From assembly GCA_023410675.1 (NCBI GenBank), contig JAEYPM010000022.1:10380-74379 (forward strand): a DNA stretch of 64,000 bases. The letters run 5' to 3'. Position numbers and translations under genes: made by a program. Within the stretch, counting starts at the first letter, position 1. Each line of letters starts with the position of its first letter. Of this stretch, positions 36,018-45,200 are shown piece after piece. The stretch is from Bacillota bacterium (GTDB taxonomy: Bacteria; Bacillota; Clostridia; Lachnospirales; Cellulosilyticaceae). The notes under the pieces are model-generated. The model was not told the origin of the DNA. It saw only the letters and a list, made by a program, of their open reading frames with translations, and searched no databases.

Positions 36018-37244
36018 TTAGCTTTTTGTTGACTTTTCGTCCTGCCTTATTAAACGATACTCAGATGGTGTTATCTTCTCAAACTTTTTAAACACTGTAT
36101 TAAAGGTGGACTTTGAATTAAAGCCAGAGTCGAAGGCAATAGATAAAATTGTATATTGTTTACTATCTTTAGAAGTTAATCTCATTTTAGCTTCTTTGAT
36201 CCTATAACTATTAACGAAAGTATAAAAGTTTTGATTGAGATAAATGCTAAGAAGCATTGAAATCTGATGAGCGGGGATGCCAGCTTCCTTGGAAAGTTTC
36301 GCTAAATTCAACTCAGGATTAAGGTAGGGTTTATTCTCTTCTATATAACATAGTAATTTTTTTAAGTTCTCCTTTTCTTCTGCTTCACTAAGTCTGTTTT
36401 TTTCATATTTAGCTAGATTATCTTTTCGCCCACTACTTTCATCTGACTCTACTTGAATATTTCCTTCATAAGTCCGCTCCTTGTTAATATTCTTATGAGA
36501 TAGCACTTTATCCATTTCATTTAAATCTTTCAGAATATCTGGTTGTGTATTTGTAAAATATCCCATAACAAATATAAGTGTAACTATAGAACCTGAAATG
36601 ATCCACTGTAATACTCCTTCTGCATCACCAAATGAATATATTAAAAAGTGAATTATTGCAAGCACACAAGCACATGTAATACTTATCATAAGAATACGAA
36701 GCCATAACAAATAGATTTTACCACTTTGAGAAAAATAAGAAGAAAGCTGCTTCTTATACTGATTAACAGTCTTAAGTCCATAGAGCAAATATAAAAGCAT
36801 ATGGATAAGCACAGATGGATGGATAATGTACCAAATTTTTAGGGTAATAGAGTCTCCTACATCCCCTATATTTATCAAAGGAAAAATCTCTATTTCCCTA
36901 CTACCTAAAATGAGAACTACTAACATAATAATTGCTGGCAGCAAGTGTAATAGTTGCTTAGGTTTAAATTTTTTCTTGAAGCCTGTAAGATATAAAGCAT
37001 AAAGCATTAATAATGGACCATAAGAAAGAATAAACATATCGGATCTTCCTATCGCCATAAGATCAATAATCTCATTATTATTTGTATGAATAAAAGCAGC
37101 CCCTAGATTAAGGGATATTAATAACATTAAAACTCCTAATATTTTATTTGGAAGTTTATTTTCTTTTCTCATAACAAGTACTAAAAAAAGAAATAGCCCT
37201 TGCATAGCACCTATAATATGCGTAATCTGAAATGCATTTTTCAT
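36018..37244 (-). CDS. membrane-bound AraC-family transcription regulator
   Basis: A 408-residue protein: about seven hydrophobic helices in residues 1-225, a charged linker, and a C-terminal AraC/XylS DNA-binding domain (about 305-400) with the typical second HTH SIAFDSGFNSKSTFNTVFKK and ITPSEYR. The helices probably sense a ligand or membrane state and hold the regulator at the membrane. The ATG directly follows the TAA of the broken response regulator, with GGGGAGGAG inside that gene's 3' end, so it depends on that transcript. Confidence 0.88.
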   Translation of the reverse strand: MKNAFQITHIIGAMQGLFLFLVLVMRKENKLPNKILGVLMLLISLNLGAAFIHTNNNEIIDLMAIGRSDMFILSYGPLLMLYALYLTGFKKKFKPKQLLHLLPAIIMLVVLILGSREIEIFPLINIGDVGDSITLKIWYIIHPSVLIHMLLYLLYGLKTVNQYKKQLSSYFSQSGKIYLLWLRILMISITCACVLAIIHFLIYSFGDAEGVLQWIISGSIVTLIFVMGYFTNTQPDILKDLNEMDKVLSHKNINKERTYEGNIQVESDESSGRKDNLAKYEKNRLSEAEEKENLKKLLCYIEENKPYLNPELNLAKLSKEAGIPAHQISMLLSIYLNQNFYTFVNSYRIKEAKMRLTSKDSKQYTILSIAFDSGFNSKSTFNTVFKKFEKITPSEYRLIRQDEKSTKS

Positions 37245-37756
37245 TTATTGCTCCTCCCCTAGACAATAGCCTACTCCCCTCACAGTATCAATAGCTATCC
37301 CGCTTTTAATCCTATTTAGTTTCTTTCTTACATAATAAATATATATTTCTATAGCGTTCATTTCCACTTCACTATCAAATCCCCATACTCTTTTTAAGAT
37401 TTGCTCTTTAGTTAATACCTGCCCTTTGTTGTGCAGTAAAAGTTCTAATAACTGAGCTTCTTTTATTATAAAACGAATACTATGGTCTTTTACCCTCCCT
37501 TCACAGTGACTTGGATCAAATGAAAAATCACCTATTTCAAACACTTCAGATGCTACTCTATTATCTGCCCTTCGTCCTAATGCACGAATTCTTGCTAATA
37601 GTTCTTCCGTAGAAAAGGGCTTAACCAGATCATCATCTGCCATATCCTGCCCTGTTATTCCATCATAAGCTACATCTACACTAAACTTATTTTTTTGAGT
37701 ATATATTCTAAGGCTTCAGTTAACTTACGATCATCCTCTACCAATAAAATACGCAA
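37245..37756 (-). pseudogene. OmpR-family response regulator, receiver broken
   Basis: A TTG at 37756 with GGAGGGTG upstream starts MRILLVEDDRKLTEALEYIL, a normal receiver start with its acidic pair. The frame then breaks at an A7 run near 37690-37696; one extra A would restore KKNKFSVDVAYDGITGQD. From there the sequence jumps to MADDDLVKPFSTEELLARI, so the central receiver with the phospho-Asp and the switch Thr is deleted (about 45 residues). The winged-helix DNA-binding domain is intact to the stop (VRGVGYCLGEEQ). It cannot be phosphorylated; the 132-residue frame from 37643 has no convincing ribosome site. Confidence 0.85.
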
Positions 37757-37912
37757 TCTCTTCACCCTCCTTTATTTTATCTTACAATACGTTGCATAAA
37801 ATTTCACTATAATCATTACGATAACAATTTTATGTTTTTTCAAAGCTAAATTAAAGTTTTCTATAAGAAAATAAAGAAAACAAAAAGAAAACTTAAAGAA
37901 AGAAGTGATTTT

Positions 37913-38392
37913 ATGAATACAACGAAACAGCAAAATCCAGTTAAAAAGACTTTTTGGGGGGCATTTCTCTATTACTTTTTAATTGCATTTGAGTTCTTTT
38001 ATATGGCAAGTTCTTTTGCCGTCTATTTCTACTCTGTTTATAAACCTGCACTTAACTTTTTTAACAACTCTCCAAACTTAGCATGGCTTATTTCCTTTTT
38101 TATGCCCCATGCTGTGGTAGAGACATCTTCTGTTTTTATTAATCTTCATAATATAATTGTCGCTATTATAGCTTTGTTTGGTTTTTTAGGTTTTTGCACT
38201 GGAGCTTTTCATGAGCTTCGTACCCCTCTAGCAGTCATCCAAACCAATCTTGAACTGGTCATGGCAAATTCTGATGAATCAGTTAAGAGCCAAGAAAAAT
38301 GGATTGTGGATGAACATAAGGGAACTATTACTGTTAAAAGTACTGTTGGGGTGGGGACTGAATTTATTATTTTATTTCCTCACAAGGCATAA
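37913..38392 (+). pseudogene. remnant histidine kinase with core deleted
   Basis: A 159-residue frame with three membrane segments (about 15-105) followed by FHELRTPLAVIQTNLELVM, the dimerisation helix with the phospho-His, which after KSQEKWI jumps directly to VDEHKGTITVKSTVGVGTEF, the last strands of the HATPase domain. The N, G1 and F boxes are missing, as is the region between membrane helix and H-box. The frame is kept open. The membrane part does not look like a usual sensor, so a fusion with another membrane protein is possible. Divergent from the broken regulator, unusual for a two-component pair. Confidence 0.82.
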
Positions 38393-38445
38393 AAAAACAA
38401 CAAGTAAAATCTAAATAAGAAGTATATTGCTTTTTGAAAGTTTGC

Positions 38446-39201
38446 TTAAAATGTAAAAGCTAAATCTTCTTCATTTGTTATATTCTCATCTTCATTGACT
38501 ATGTTTTCGTCATTAGGAAGCGTTATCTCTTCTTCTATAAAGAAAGAGTCCATTTCTTCCATAGTTAATTCGTTTATGTATAAATAGGTAGCAAGATCTT
38601 GTCCCACATATCTTATATGCCAAGGCTCATACATATAACCTGTAATATATTCTTTATCCTTTGGGTATCTGATAATAAAGCCATATTCATGAGCATGCTG
38701 TGCTAACCACTGGCCTTCTTTGGTATTACCAAATGAATTAACTAATGCATAGCTAACTGACTTAGCTGAAACATCCATAGACAGACCTGTTTGATGTTCG
38801 CTATATCCTGGTTTTGCACTAAATCGATCAGTTGCTGCCTGTCCATACTGTCTTATGTAATTGTTATAAAGGTATTTTTGTCTGTTATAGGATCTATAAC
38901 CTGATACAGCAACTAAGTCAATATCCTCCTCAGCTGCAGCCCAAAACATTATTTTTAGAAAGTAAGCCGCCGTATACTGCATGTGCTTCTTTTCCAAATT
39001 TCCTGCTTCAGAAAACTTAACATTGGGTACAACTAAGTTGCTAGGTTTATAGTGTTCTCCTACAGGATTTTGCTTATTCACCAATATGTAAAACGGATTC
39101 TCTCTATTATGTATCACTATATTTTCTTGTGCATTAATAAACATACTACTACACAAAAAAATTGTCACTGCACTTATTATGTTAAACACTCTTTTTTTCA
39201 T
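38446..39201 (-). CDS. D-alanyl-D-alanine carboxypeptidase, VanY/M15B type
   Basis: A 251-residue secreted zinc peptidase with signal peptide (1-24) and the M15B motifs SGYRSYNRQ, PGYSEHQTGLSMDVSA with zinc ligands His136 and Asp143, and YEPWHIRYVG with the third ligand His. It trims the terminal D-Ala from peptidoglycan stem pentapeptides. The tail (about 205-251) is acidic and repetitive (NEDENITNEED). It lies next to the remains of a two-component system, as VanY-type enzymes often do in glycopeptide-response loci, but no vanHAX genes are seen. Confidence 0.9.
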   Translation of the reverse strand: MKKRVFNIISAVTIFLCSSMFINAQENIVIHNRENPFYILVNKQNPVGEHYKPSNLVVPNVKFSEAGNLEKKHMQYTAAYFLKIMFWAAAEEDIDLVAVSGYRSYNRQKYLYNNYIRQYGQAATDRFSAKPGYSEHQTGLSMDVSAKSVSYALVNSFGNTKEGQWLAQHAHEYGFIIRYPKDKEYITGYMYEPWHIRYVGQDLATYLYINELTMEEMDSFFIEEEITLPNDENIVNEDENITNEEDLAFTF

Positions 39202-39356
39202 CTTACTTATCCCCTTGTATATAAGCTTTCATAAACTTACATTATATGATTTTATGTCTTATTATACTCCCTCATTTTCTAAATATAAATACTTACTTTT
39301 TGAATACTAACTTATTTATAAGCTTAATATTGTTTCTCTTAGGTTCATTTACGCCA

Positions 39357-39959
39357 TCATTCTTCAATAAAACTAAATGTCCCTACCACTTCATGCACTT
39401 GTTCTAACATGCTTTGATATTCTTGTATTGTTTCTTGTGGTACTGTTTGCGGATCATATGGAAAGTCTGATGCCCCTGTAGCAGCGTAGACCATATTGTC
39501 TTTTACATCCAGTTTGATATAGGGAAAGCCAGATTCGTTGTCAGGATTGCAATTCCATTCCTCTAATGTGCCATATAGGATAACGCTAAATAAATGTGCA
39601 CTATGTTCTACTGTTTTATTTTTATAATTCACAGCTACATTGGTTCCTGCTGGATTAATCTCTGTTATCTCAATCTGATCTTTCCATTCAAAAGGAAACT
39701 TTAGTAAGTATCCTCCACTTTCATTTTTATACACATAACAACCTTCATTGTTTTCTTCACTATCATTAATAGTAACCTCAGTATCTTGAAGATTTACATC
39801 AATAGCCTTTTCTATAATAAAATCTGTTACACTGCTTTCTTCACTTCTAACCATTACAAATCCCTCTGTCTCTTGTATATCATGATATGCCCTTTGAGTA
39901 CATCCAGCTAACGTAATGATAAGGCTTGCCATTATTAAATACACTATGTATTTCTTCAT
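39357..39959 (-). CDS. lipoprotein, unknown function
   Basis: A 200-residue exported lipoprotein with the lipobox ITLAGCTQ at Cys20. The mature part has an acidic stretch and a mixed alpha/beta domain (GGYLLKFPFEWKDQIEI, then VPQETIQEYQSMLEQVHEVVGTFSF at the end) reminiscent of small PsbP/DUF-type lipoproteins, but I cannot assign a family. Single gene. Confidence 0.68.
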   Translation of the reverse strand: MKKYIVYLIMASLIITLAGCTQRAYHDIQETEGFVMVRSEESSVTDFIIEKAIDVNLQDTEVTINDSEENNEGCYVYKNESGGYLLKFPFEWKDQIEITEINPAGTNVAVNYKNKTVEHSAHLFSVILYGTLEEWNCNPDNESGFPYIKLDVKDNMVYAATGASDFPYDPQTVPQETIQEYQSMLEQVHEVVGTFSFIEE

Positions 39960-40196
39960 TTATATTTCTCCTTTTTTTCTTTCTCTTTCGTTTATTTATC
40001 CACACTTCATTGCTTTAAATTCATAAGTTATCCACATTTTTGTCCTTTATACACAAAATAGTTTACTTATTGATATCCCAAATGTTTGTTCTCTTAAGTG
40101 AATTCAATAGCATAAGTCAATATACTCAACATCCTATTATACGCTCTAGTAATCATCAAATAAAGAGCACATACACAACTTTGTTGGTTTTTGACA

Positions 40197-40253
40197 AAAA
40201 AATAAAGCTTATGAATAAAATACTTTATCGTATATCATCCATAAGCTTTATTT
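40197..40253 (-). terminator. terminator after the diaminopimelate dehydrogenase gene
   Basis: 13-14 bp stem (AAATAAAGCTTATG near 40199-40212 with 40240-40253) followed on the minus strand by T7. Confidence 0.85.
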
Positions 40254-40282
40254 CAAATCAACTTATATAAACTTATATATAT

Positions 40283-41272
40283 TTATAGTAATTCCTTCAC
40301 TAATTCTTGTTCGCTTTTATGTGATAAATAAGAAAGAGGTACATCAAATACTGTTTTTGCTCCTTTAGTTCCTTCGCTATTCATTCTAACAGCTGCTCTT
40401 GCATAAGCTACTAAAACGCTTGCTGTAAACTCAGGATTGCTATCTAATTTAATGCCAAACTCAAAAATATGATTATTTTCCTTTTCATAACCTGTTACCC
40501 CGCTTCTAATTACAAAACCACCATGAGGCATTTTTGAATGTTTTTCTTTAAGTTCTTGTTCACTAATAAAATGAACAATTGTATTATAATCAGCAAAGTA
40601 ATTTGGCATGTTCTTAATATCTGACTCAATTTGAGCAAGGTCTGCATTTTCTTCTGCTACAACAAAACATTCTCTAAGATGTTTTTCTCTTGTAGAAAGG
40701 TCTTTATTTTCTCCATTTCTTACGCTTTCAAGTGCTTCATTAATAGGTACTGTATATTGAATACCATTTTTTACGCCTTTGACTCTCCTAATGGCATCTG
40801 AGTGTCCTTGACTTACGCCTTTACCCCAAAAAGTATAACCTTTTCCTTCTGGCAAAATAGCTTCAGACATCATACGCATCATTGAAAATAAGCCTGGATC
40901 CCAGCCTACAGAAATAATACTTGTTTTTCCAGCCTGAGTTGCTGCTGCATTAACTGCTTCATAATATTCTGGTATCTTTGCATGTGTATCAAAACTATCT
41001 ATTGTATTAAATAACTGTGCAATTTGTGACCCTTGCACAGGGAGATCCGTAGCAGATCCTCCACAAAGGATCATAACATCTATACTCTCTGTATAATTTT
41101 TTGCTTCATCTAAAGCTAATGCCTTAACATCTTGTGAATGCACCTGAAGCAAACTTGGGTCACGCCTTGTAAATACTGCTACAAGCTCCATATCAGGATT
41201 TTGCTGTATAGCCATCTCTACTCCACGTCCAATATTCCCGTATCCAACAATACCTACTCTTATCTTACGCAT
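40283..41272 (-). CDS. ddh: meso-diaminopimelate dehydrogenase
   Basis: A 329-residue NADPH enzyme that makes meso-diaminopimelate from tetrahydrodipicolinate in one step, for peptidoglycan and lysine. The N-terminal Rossmann motif IRVGIVGYGNIGRGVE, CGGSATDLP, SVGWDPGLFSMMR and KGVSQGHSDAIRRVKGV are characteristic of Ddh and the length matches. AGGAGGAG precedes both a GTG at 41278 and the ATG at 41272; the ATG matches the usual Ddh start, but the GTG has the more typical spacing. A promoter with an overlapping dyad lies upstream. Confidence 0.93.
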   Translation of the reverse strand: MRKIRVGIVGYGNIGRGVEMAIQQNPDMELVAVFTRRDPSLLQVHSQDVKALALDEAKNYTESIDVMILCGGSATDLPVQGSQIAQLFNTIDSFDTHAKIPEYYEAVNAAATQAGKTSIISVGWDPGLFSMMRMMSEAILPEGKGYTFWGKGVSQGHSDAIRRVKGVKNGIQYTVPINEALESVRNGENKDLSTREKHLRECFVVAEENADLAQIESDIKNMPNYFADYNTIVHFISEQELKEKHSKMPHGGFVIRSGVTGYEKENNHIFEFGIKLDSNPEFTASVLVAYARAAVRMNSEGTKGAKTVFDVPLSYLSHKSEQELVKELL

Positions 41273-41376
41273 AATCACATACTCCTCCTATAAAAGTACT
41301 CCAATACTTTATTGTACTATTAGTCAAAAAATATCTTTCACTACTCATGCCTACTCTTACATTAGTAGTTTTAAAT

Positions 41377-41416
41377 AGTACTACTATAATAGTACTTTAT
41401 TTTCATCATTTGTCAA
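41377..41416 (-). promoter_or_regulatory. promoter with overlapping dyad before ddh
   Basis: On the minus strand TTGACA (41411-41416), a 19-bp spacer and TATTAT (41386-41391). A perfect 7-bp inverted repeat AGTACTA/TAGTACT (41377-41383, 41390-41396) covers the -10 box, a classic repressor position. Confidence 0.6.
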
Positions 41417-41448
41417 TATAGTTTATCTAAAAACATAAAAAAATATTT

Positions 41449-41515
41449 AAGCACCCAACTAGTTGATACATTTGCCGTCTACTTGACAAGGAATATATCT
41501 GCTTGTTGGGTGCTT
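41449..41515 (-). terminator. terminator after the 41562 gene
   Basis: 11-bp stem AAGCACCCAAC/GTTGGGTGCTT with a long loop; on the minus strand it is followed after a few bases by T7. Confidence 0.8.
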
Positions 41516-41561
41516 TCATGATTTTAATTTACATAGATAGCCTACTAAATCAACCTACTAT

Positions 41562-42167
41562 TTATAACCTTTTTTTGACAATATAAGAAATATTATCTTC
41601 CCTATTTTTATTGATTTCTTCAATAATCTTTTTAACTGTCTCTTCTGCTCCTTCAACACCAATCATTCTTTCTGCCCATTTTATGTTAGGATTCCTAAAT
41701 GCAGAATTCTTAGGAAACACGTTATCAGTAAAAATTACTTCTTTCTCTGATCTCTTAAAGTAAATGTCCACACAGTTCTTATCAAAATATACTAAAGGAT
41801 GGACAACAATTATTTCTTTTATATCCTTAAAACTTATTGAGGTATGTGCATCATGTCTTTCTATTATTAACTGATCCTGTGTTAAATAATAGTTTTCATC
41901 TGCAACATAAGTACTACGTTTTTTATAAAATCCATAAGAAAAAATTATACCATATATAATAAAGAATGTACCAATTAAAGTACCCATTGTTCCACGAATC
42001 AAAAACATTTTAATCCCTGTTCCTAAAAGATACTGCTTATATTCAAAAGATACCCATAAAAAAACCCACACCACTGAAAAAGTCGTCAGTGCTATTCCAA
42101 AAATATATGTACCTATTGAATGTCTGACAAACATCTTTTTATTTGGCTTAATATGCATCAACGTCAT
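41562..42167 (-). CDS. small membrane protein with bacterial PH-like domain
   Basis: A roughly 200-residue protein with two hydrophobic helices (about 18-40 and 55-80) followed by a cytoplasmic beta-rich domain (NYYLTQDQLIIERH, then TSISFKDIKEIIVVHPLVYF) typical of bacterial PH-like YcxB/YdbT-type proteins. The TTG at 42176 and the ATG at 42167 are both possible; AGGGG favours the ATG. Downstream of the UvrA-fusion gene's divergent side by 100 bases; function unknown. Confidence 0.62.
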   Translation of the reverse strand: MTLMHIKPNKKMFVRHSIGTYIFGIALTTFSVVWVFLWVSFEYKQYLLGTGIKMFLIRGTMGTLIGTFFIIYGIIFSYGFYKKRSTYVADENYYLTQDQLIIERHDAHTSISFKDIKEIIVVHPLVYFDKNCVDIYFKRSEKEVIFTDNVFPKNSAFRNPNIKWAERMIGVEGAEETVKKIIEEINKNREDNISYIVKKRL

Positions 42168-42280
42168 AATGCCCAACCCCTATCTTATAAGTATTTTTAA
42201 CCTTTCTTTAACTTTGACGTTCTAACTTTCTATACACTAAAAACTCTATATGTCGCATATTGTACAGTATATAAAGTTTC

Positions 42281-45200
42281 TTAATTAATTCCCTGTGTTA
42301 TTATATAACCACCTTTTTCTCCACCCTCTGGTCCTAGCTCAACAATCCAGTCGGCATTTTGAATCATCTCTTGGTTATGTTCTATCAAAATAACAGTATT
42401 TCCAAGTTCTGCGATTTGCTTTAGTAGCTTCAGTAAATGCTGAATATCTGAAAAATGCAGACCTGTTGTTGGCTCATCTAATAGATAAATGGTCTTTCCA
42501 GTGTCAGGTTTGCTTAGCTCTTTTGCAAGCTTAATTCTTTGTGCTTCTCCTCCTGAAAGTGTAAGAGCACTTTGACCGAGCTTAATATAGCCAAGGCCTA
42601 CATCATGTAAAATTTGAAGTACCTTATTGATCTTAGGATGCTGCTTAAAGAAAAGGAGAGCCTCATCTATATTCATATCAAGCACATCAGCTATTGTTTT
42701 GCCTTGATAGGTTACTGCTAATGCTTCTTTGTTGTATCTTTTCCCATGACAACTTGTACATTCTACCCATATATCAGGCATAAAGTGCATTGGAACACAC
42801 TTTCGTCCTTCTCCAGAGCAAGCTTCACACTGACCTTCTTTGCTATTGAAGCTAAATTTATTTTGCTTATACCCCTTTCCCTTTGCCTCATTGGTCTGTG
42901 CAAACACATCTCTAATTAAATCAAAAACACCTGTGTAGGTTGCTGGATTAGATCTAGGTGTACGCCCTATAGGCTGTGAAGATACATTAACTACTTTATC
43001 AATAAACTCAAAGCCTTCTATTTTATCATACGCCCCCACCGTTTCTACAGTCTCACCTAAAAGTCTAGCAAGGGCTGGATATAGTGTCTTTGTCACTAAG
43101 CTGCTCTTACCTGAGCCACTAACGCCTATAACACAAGTCATTTTGCCAAGAGGAAACTTTGCAGTCACATTCTTTAAGTTATTACACTTTGCACCAACAA
43201 GCTTTAGGTAAGCTTTTGGCTTCGTCTTGTTTTTTGAGATAATTTCTACCTTTTTTATGCCACTAAGATATTTACCTGTTTCAGATGCAGGATTTTTGAT
43301 CACCTCGCTAGGGCTACCCTGTGCAATGATTTCTCCTCCATATTCCCCAGCACCTGGTCCTATATCAATAATATGGTCAGCAGCTATCATTGTGTCTTTG
43401 TCATGTTCTACAACAAGGACGGTATTTCCTTCATCCCTAAGCTGCTTTATGGTCTTAATTAACTTGTTATGATCTCTTGGGTGAAGCCCCATAGAAGGTT
43501 CATCTAAAATGTATAACAGGTTTGTAAGACCGCTTCCAAGCTGCGTAGCAAGTCTCAGTCTTTGTCCTTCTCCTCCTGAAAGTGTTGGTACTCCTCTGTC
43601 TAATGACAAATAAGGAAGTCCCACACCAATGAGCCGATTTAGCCTTCTTATCAGTTCTTTTAAAATAGGAGCTGCTATTTGGACTTCTTCCTTAGAAAGC
43701 TGGCTTGGCACGTTAATGATCCATTCTTTTAACTGCTGTATAGTCATTTTGGTTGCCTGTGGGAATCTTATCCCATGAATGGATACTAGCCTACCTTCTG
43801 CCGAAAGCCTTTCGCCATGGCACTCTTGGCATTCTTTTTCTCTCATAAATGAAGATGCTAGCCTTGTAGCCGCCTCACTACTATTTTCTCTAAATAGTCT
43901 TTTAATGCAGTTATAAGCTCCTTCTACTGGTCTAACAATTTCCCCTTTTCTTCCATTGCTGTTGTCATAGGTAAAACGAATTTCTCTTCCATTTGATCCA
44001 TAAAGAGCTTGATCCCTAAAAGACTTAGGCAGCTTATTCCAAGGCAATTCAAGATCGACTTTCATTTCCTCAGCAAGTCCTAAAAGCTCACCCTTCATCC
44101 AGTTGGCATTAGGCTTTTGCCTATGTTTTCTTAAATTGCCCCACCAAAGGGATGCTCCATCTAGGAGGGACTTATCTGGATTTTGCACAATCAAATCTTC
44201 ATCTACTTCAAGTTTAACACCGAGTCCCTTACATACAGGACACATACTTTCTGGGTTATTAAAGCTGAAAGTACTTGGTGTAAGATTAAATAAAATGTGA
44301 TTGCATGAATAACACATTTCCTTAGTTTGAAAGATAATACTTTCTTTTTGACACGTAATATCAGGATTCCCTAATGTTACTTTTATGGCACCCTTTCCTT
44401 TATCAAGGCCTTCCTTTACATACTGTTCAAGTTCCTTAGAATCCCTGTATTTATCAACAATAAGATGATCTTCAACTGTACTTATGCCGATGCTTGTACT
44501 CGGTGATAACTTATTTAGAATACTCATGATCTGATCTAGACTTCTTACTGTGACTTCTTCTTTACACTCTGGGCAATACCTTACACCAATTTTTGAATAT
44601 AACAGTTTTAAGTAATCATCAATATCAGTAATTGTACCAACAGTTGATCTTGGATTCCTTGATAAATTCTTTTGCTCTATGGCAATAGCAGGTGGCAACC
44701 CAATGATTTGATCAACATCTGGTTTTTCAAGTTGGCCTATAAGCATCCTTGAAGATACATGATCCATAAATCTTCTTTGACTCTCTGCATAAATTGTATC
44801 AAAAGCTAAACTGGACTTTCCACTGCCACTAACTCCTGTGATGACTGTTATCTTATTCTTAGGAATCCTTAAACTAAGGTTTTTTAGATTATTTTGCCTT
44901 GCTCCTTTTATGATAATCTCATCTGCATGAGGTCTTATATCTTCTTCATCATTTTCCAATATGAGATGATCTAAGCTATCCTTAATATTTTCTTTAGTAT
45001 CTTTTTTAGTATTTTCTTTAGTACGTTCTTTAACATCTTCCTTCATTTGAAAAACCTTAATACGTTCTAAACTGGATATACGCACATCATCCATATATTT
45101 CTCACCTATGTTTGTCTTCGGTTCACATGTATAATTCCACTGTGGCCAATGTTCCAGCCATTTTGGAACAGAAACTACTTTAACTCTATCATAAGCAGGA

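Noticed and set aside
41279..41420. possible lysine riboswitch before ddh
   Set aside because: The leader is too short and lacks the five-helix layout; only a promoter and a dyad are visible.
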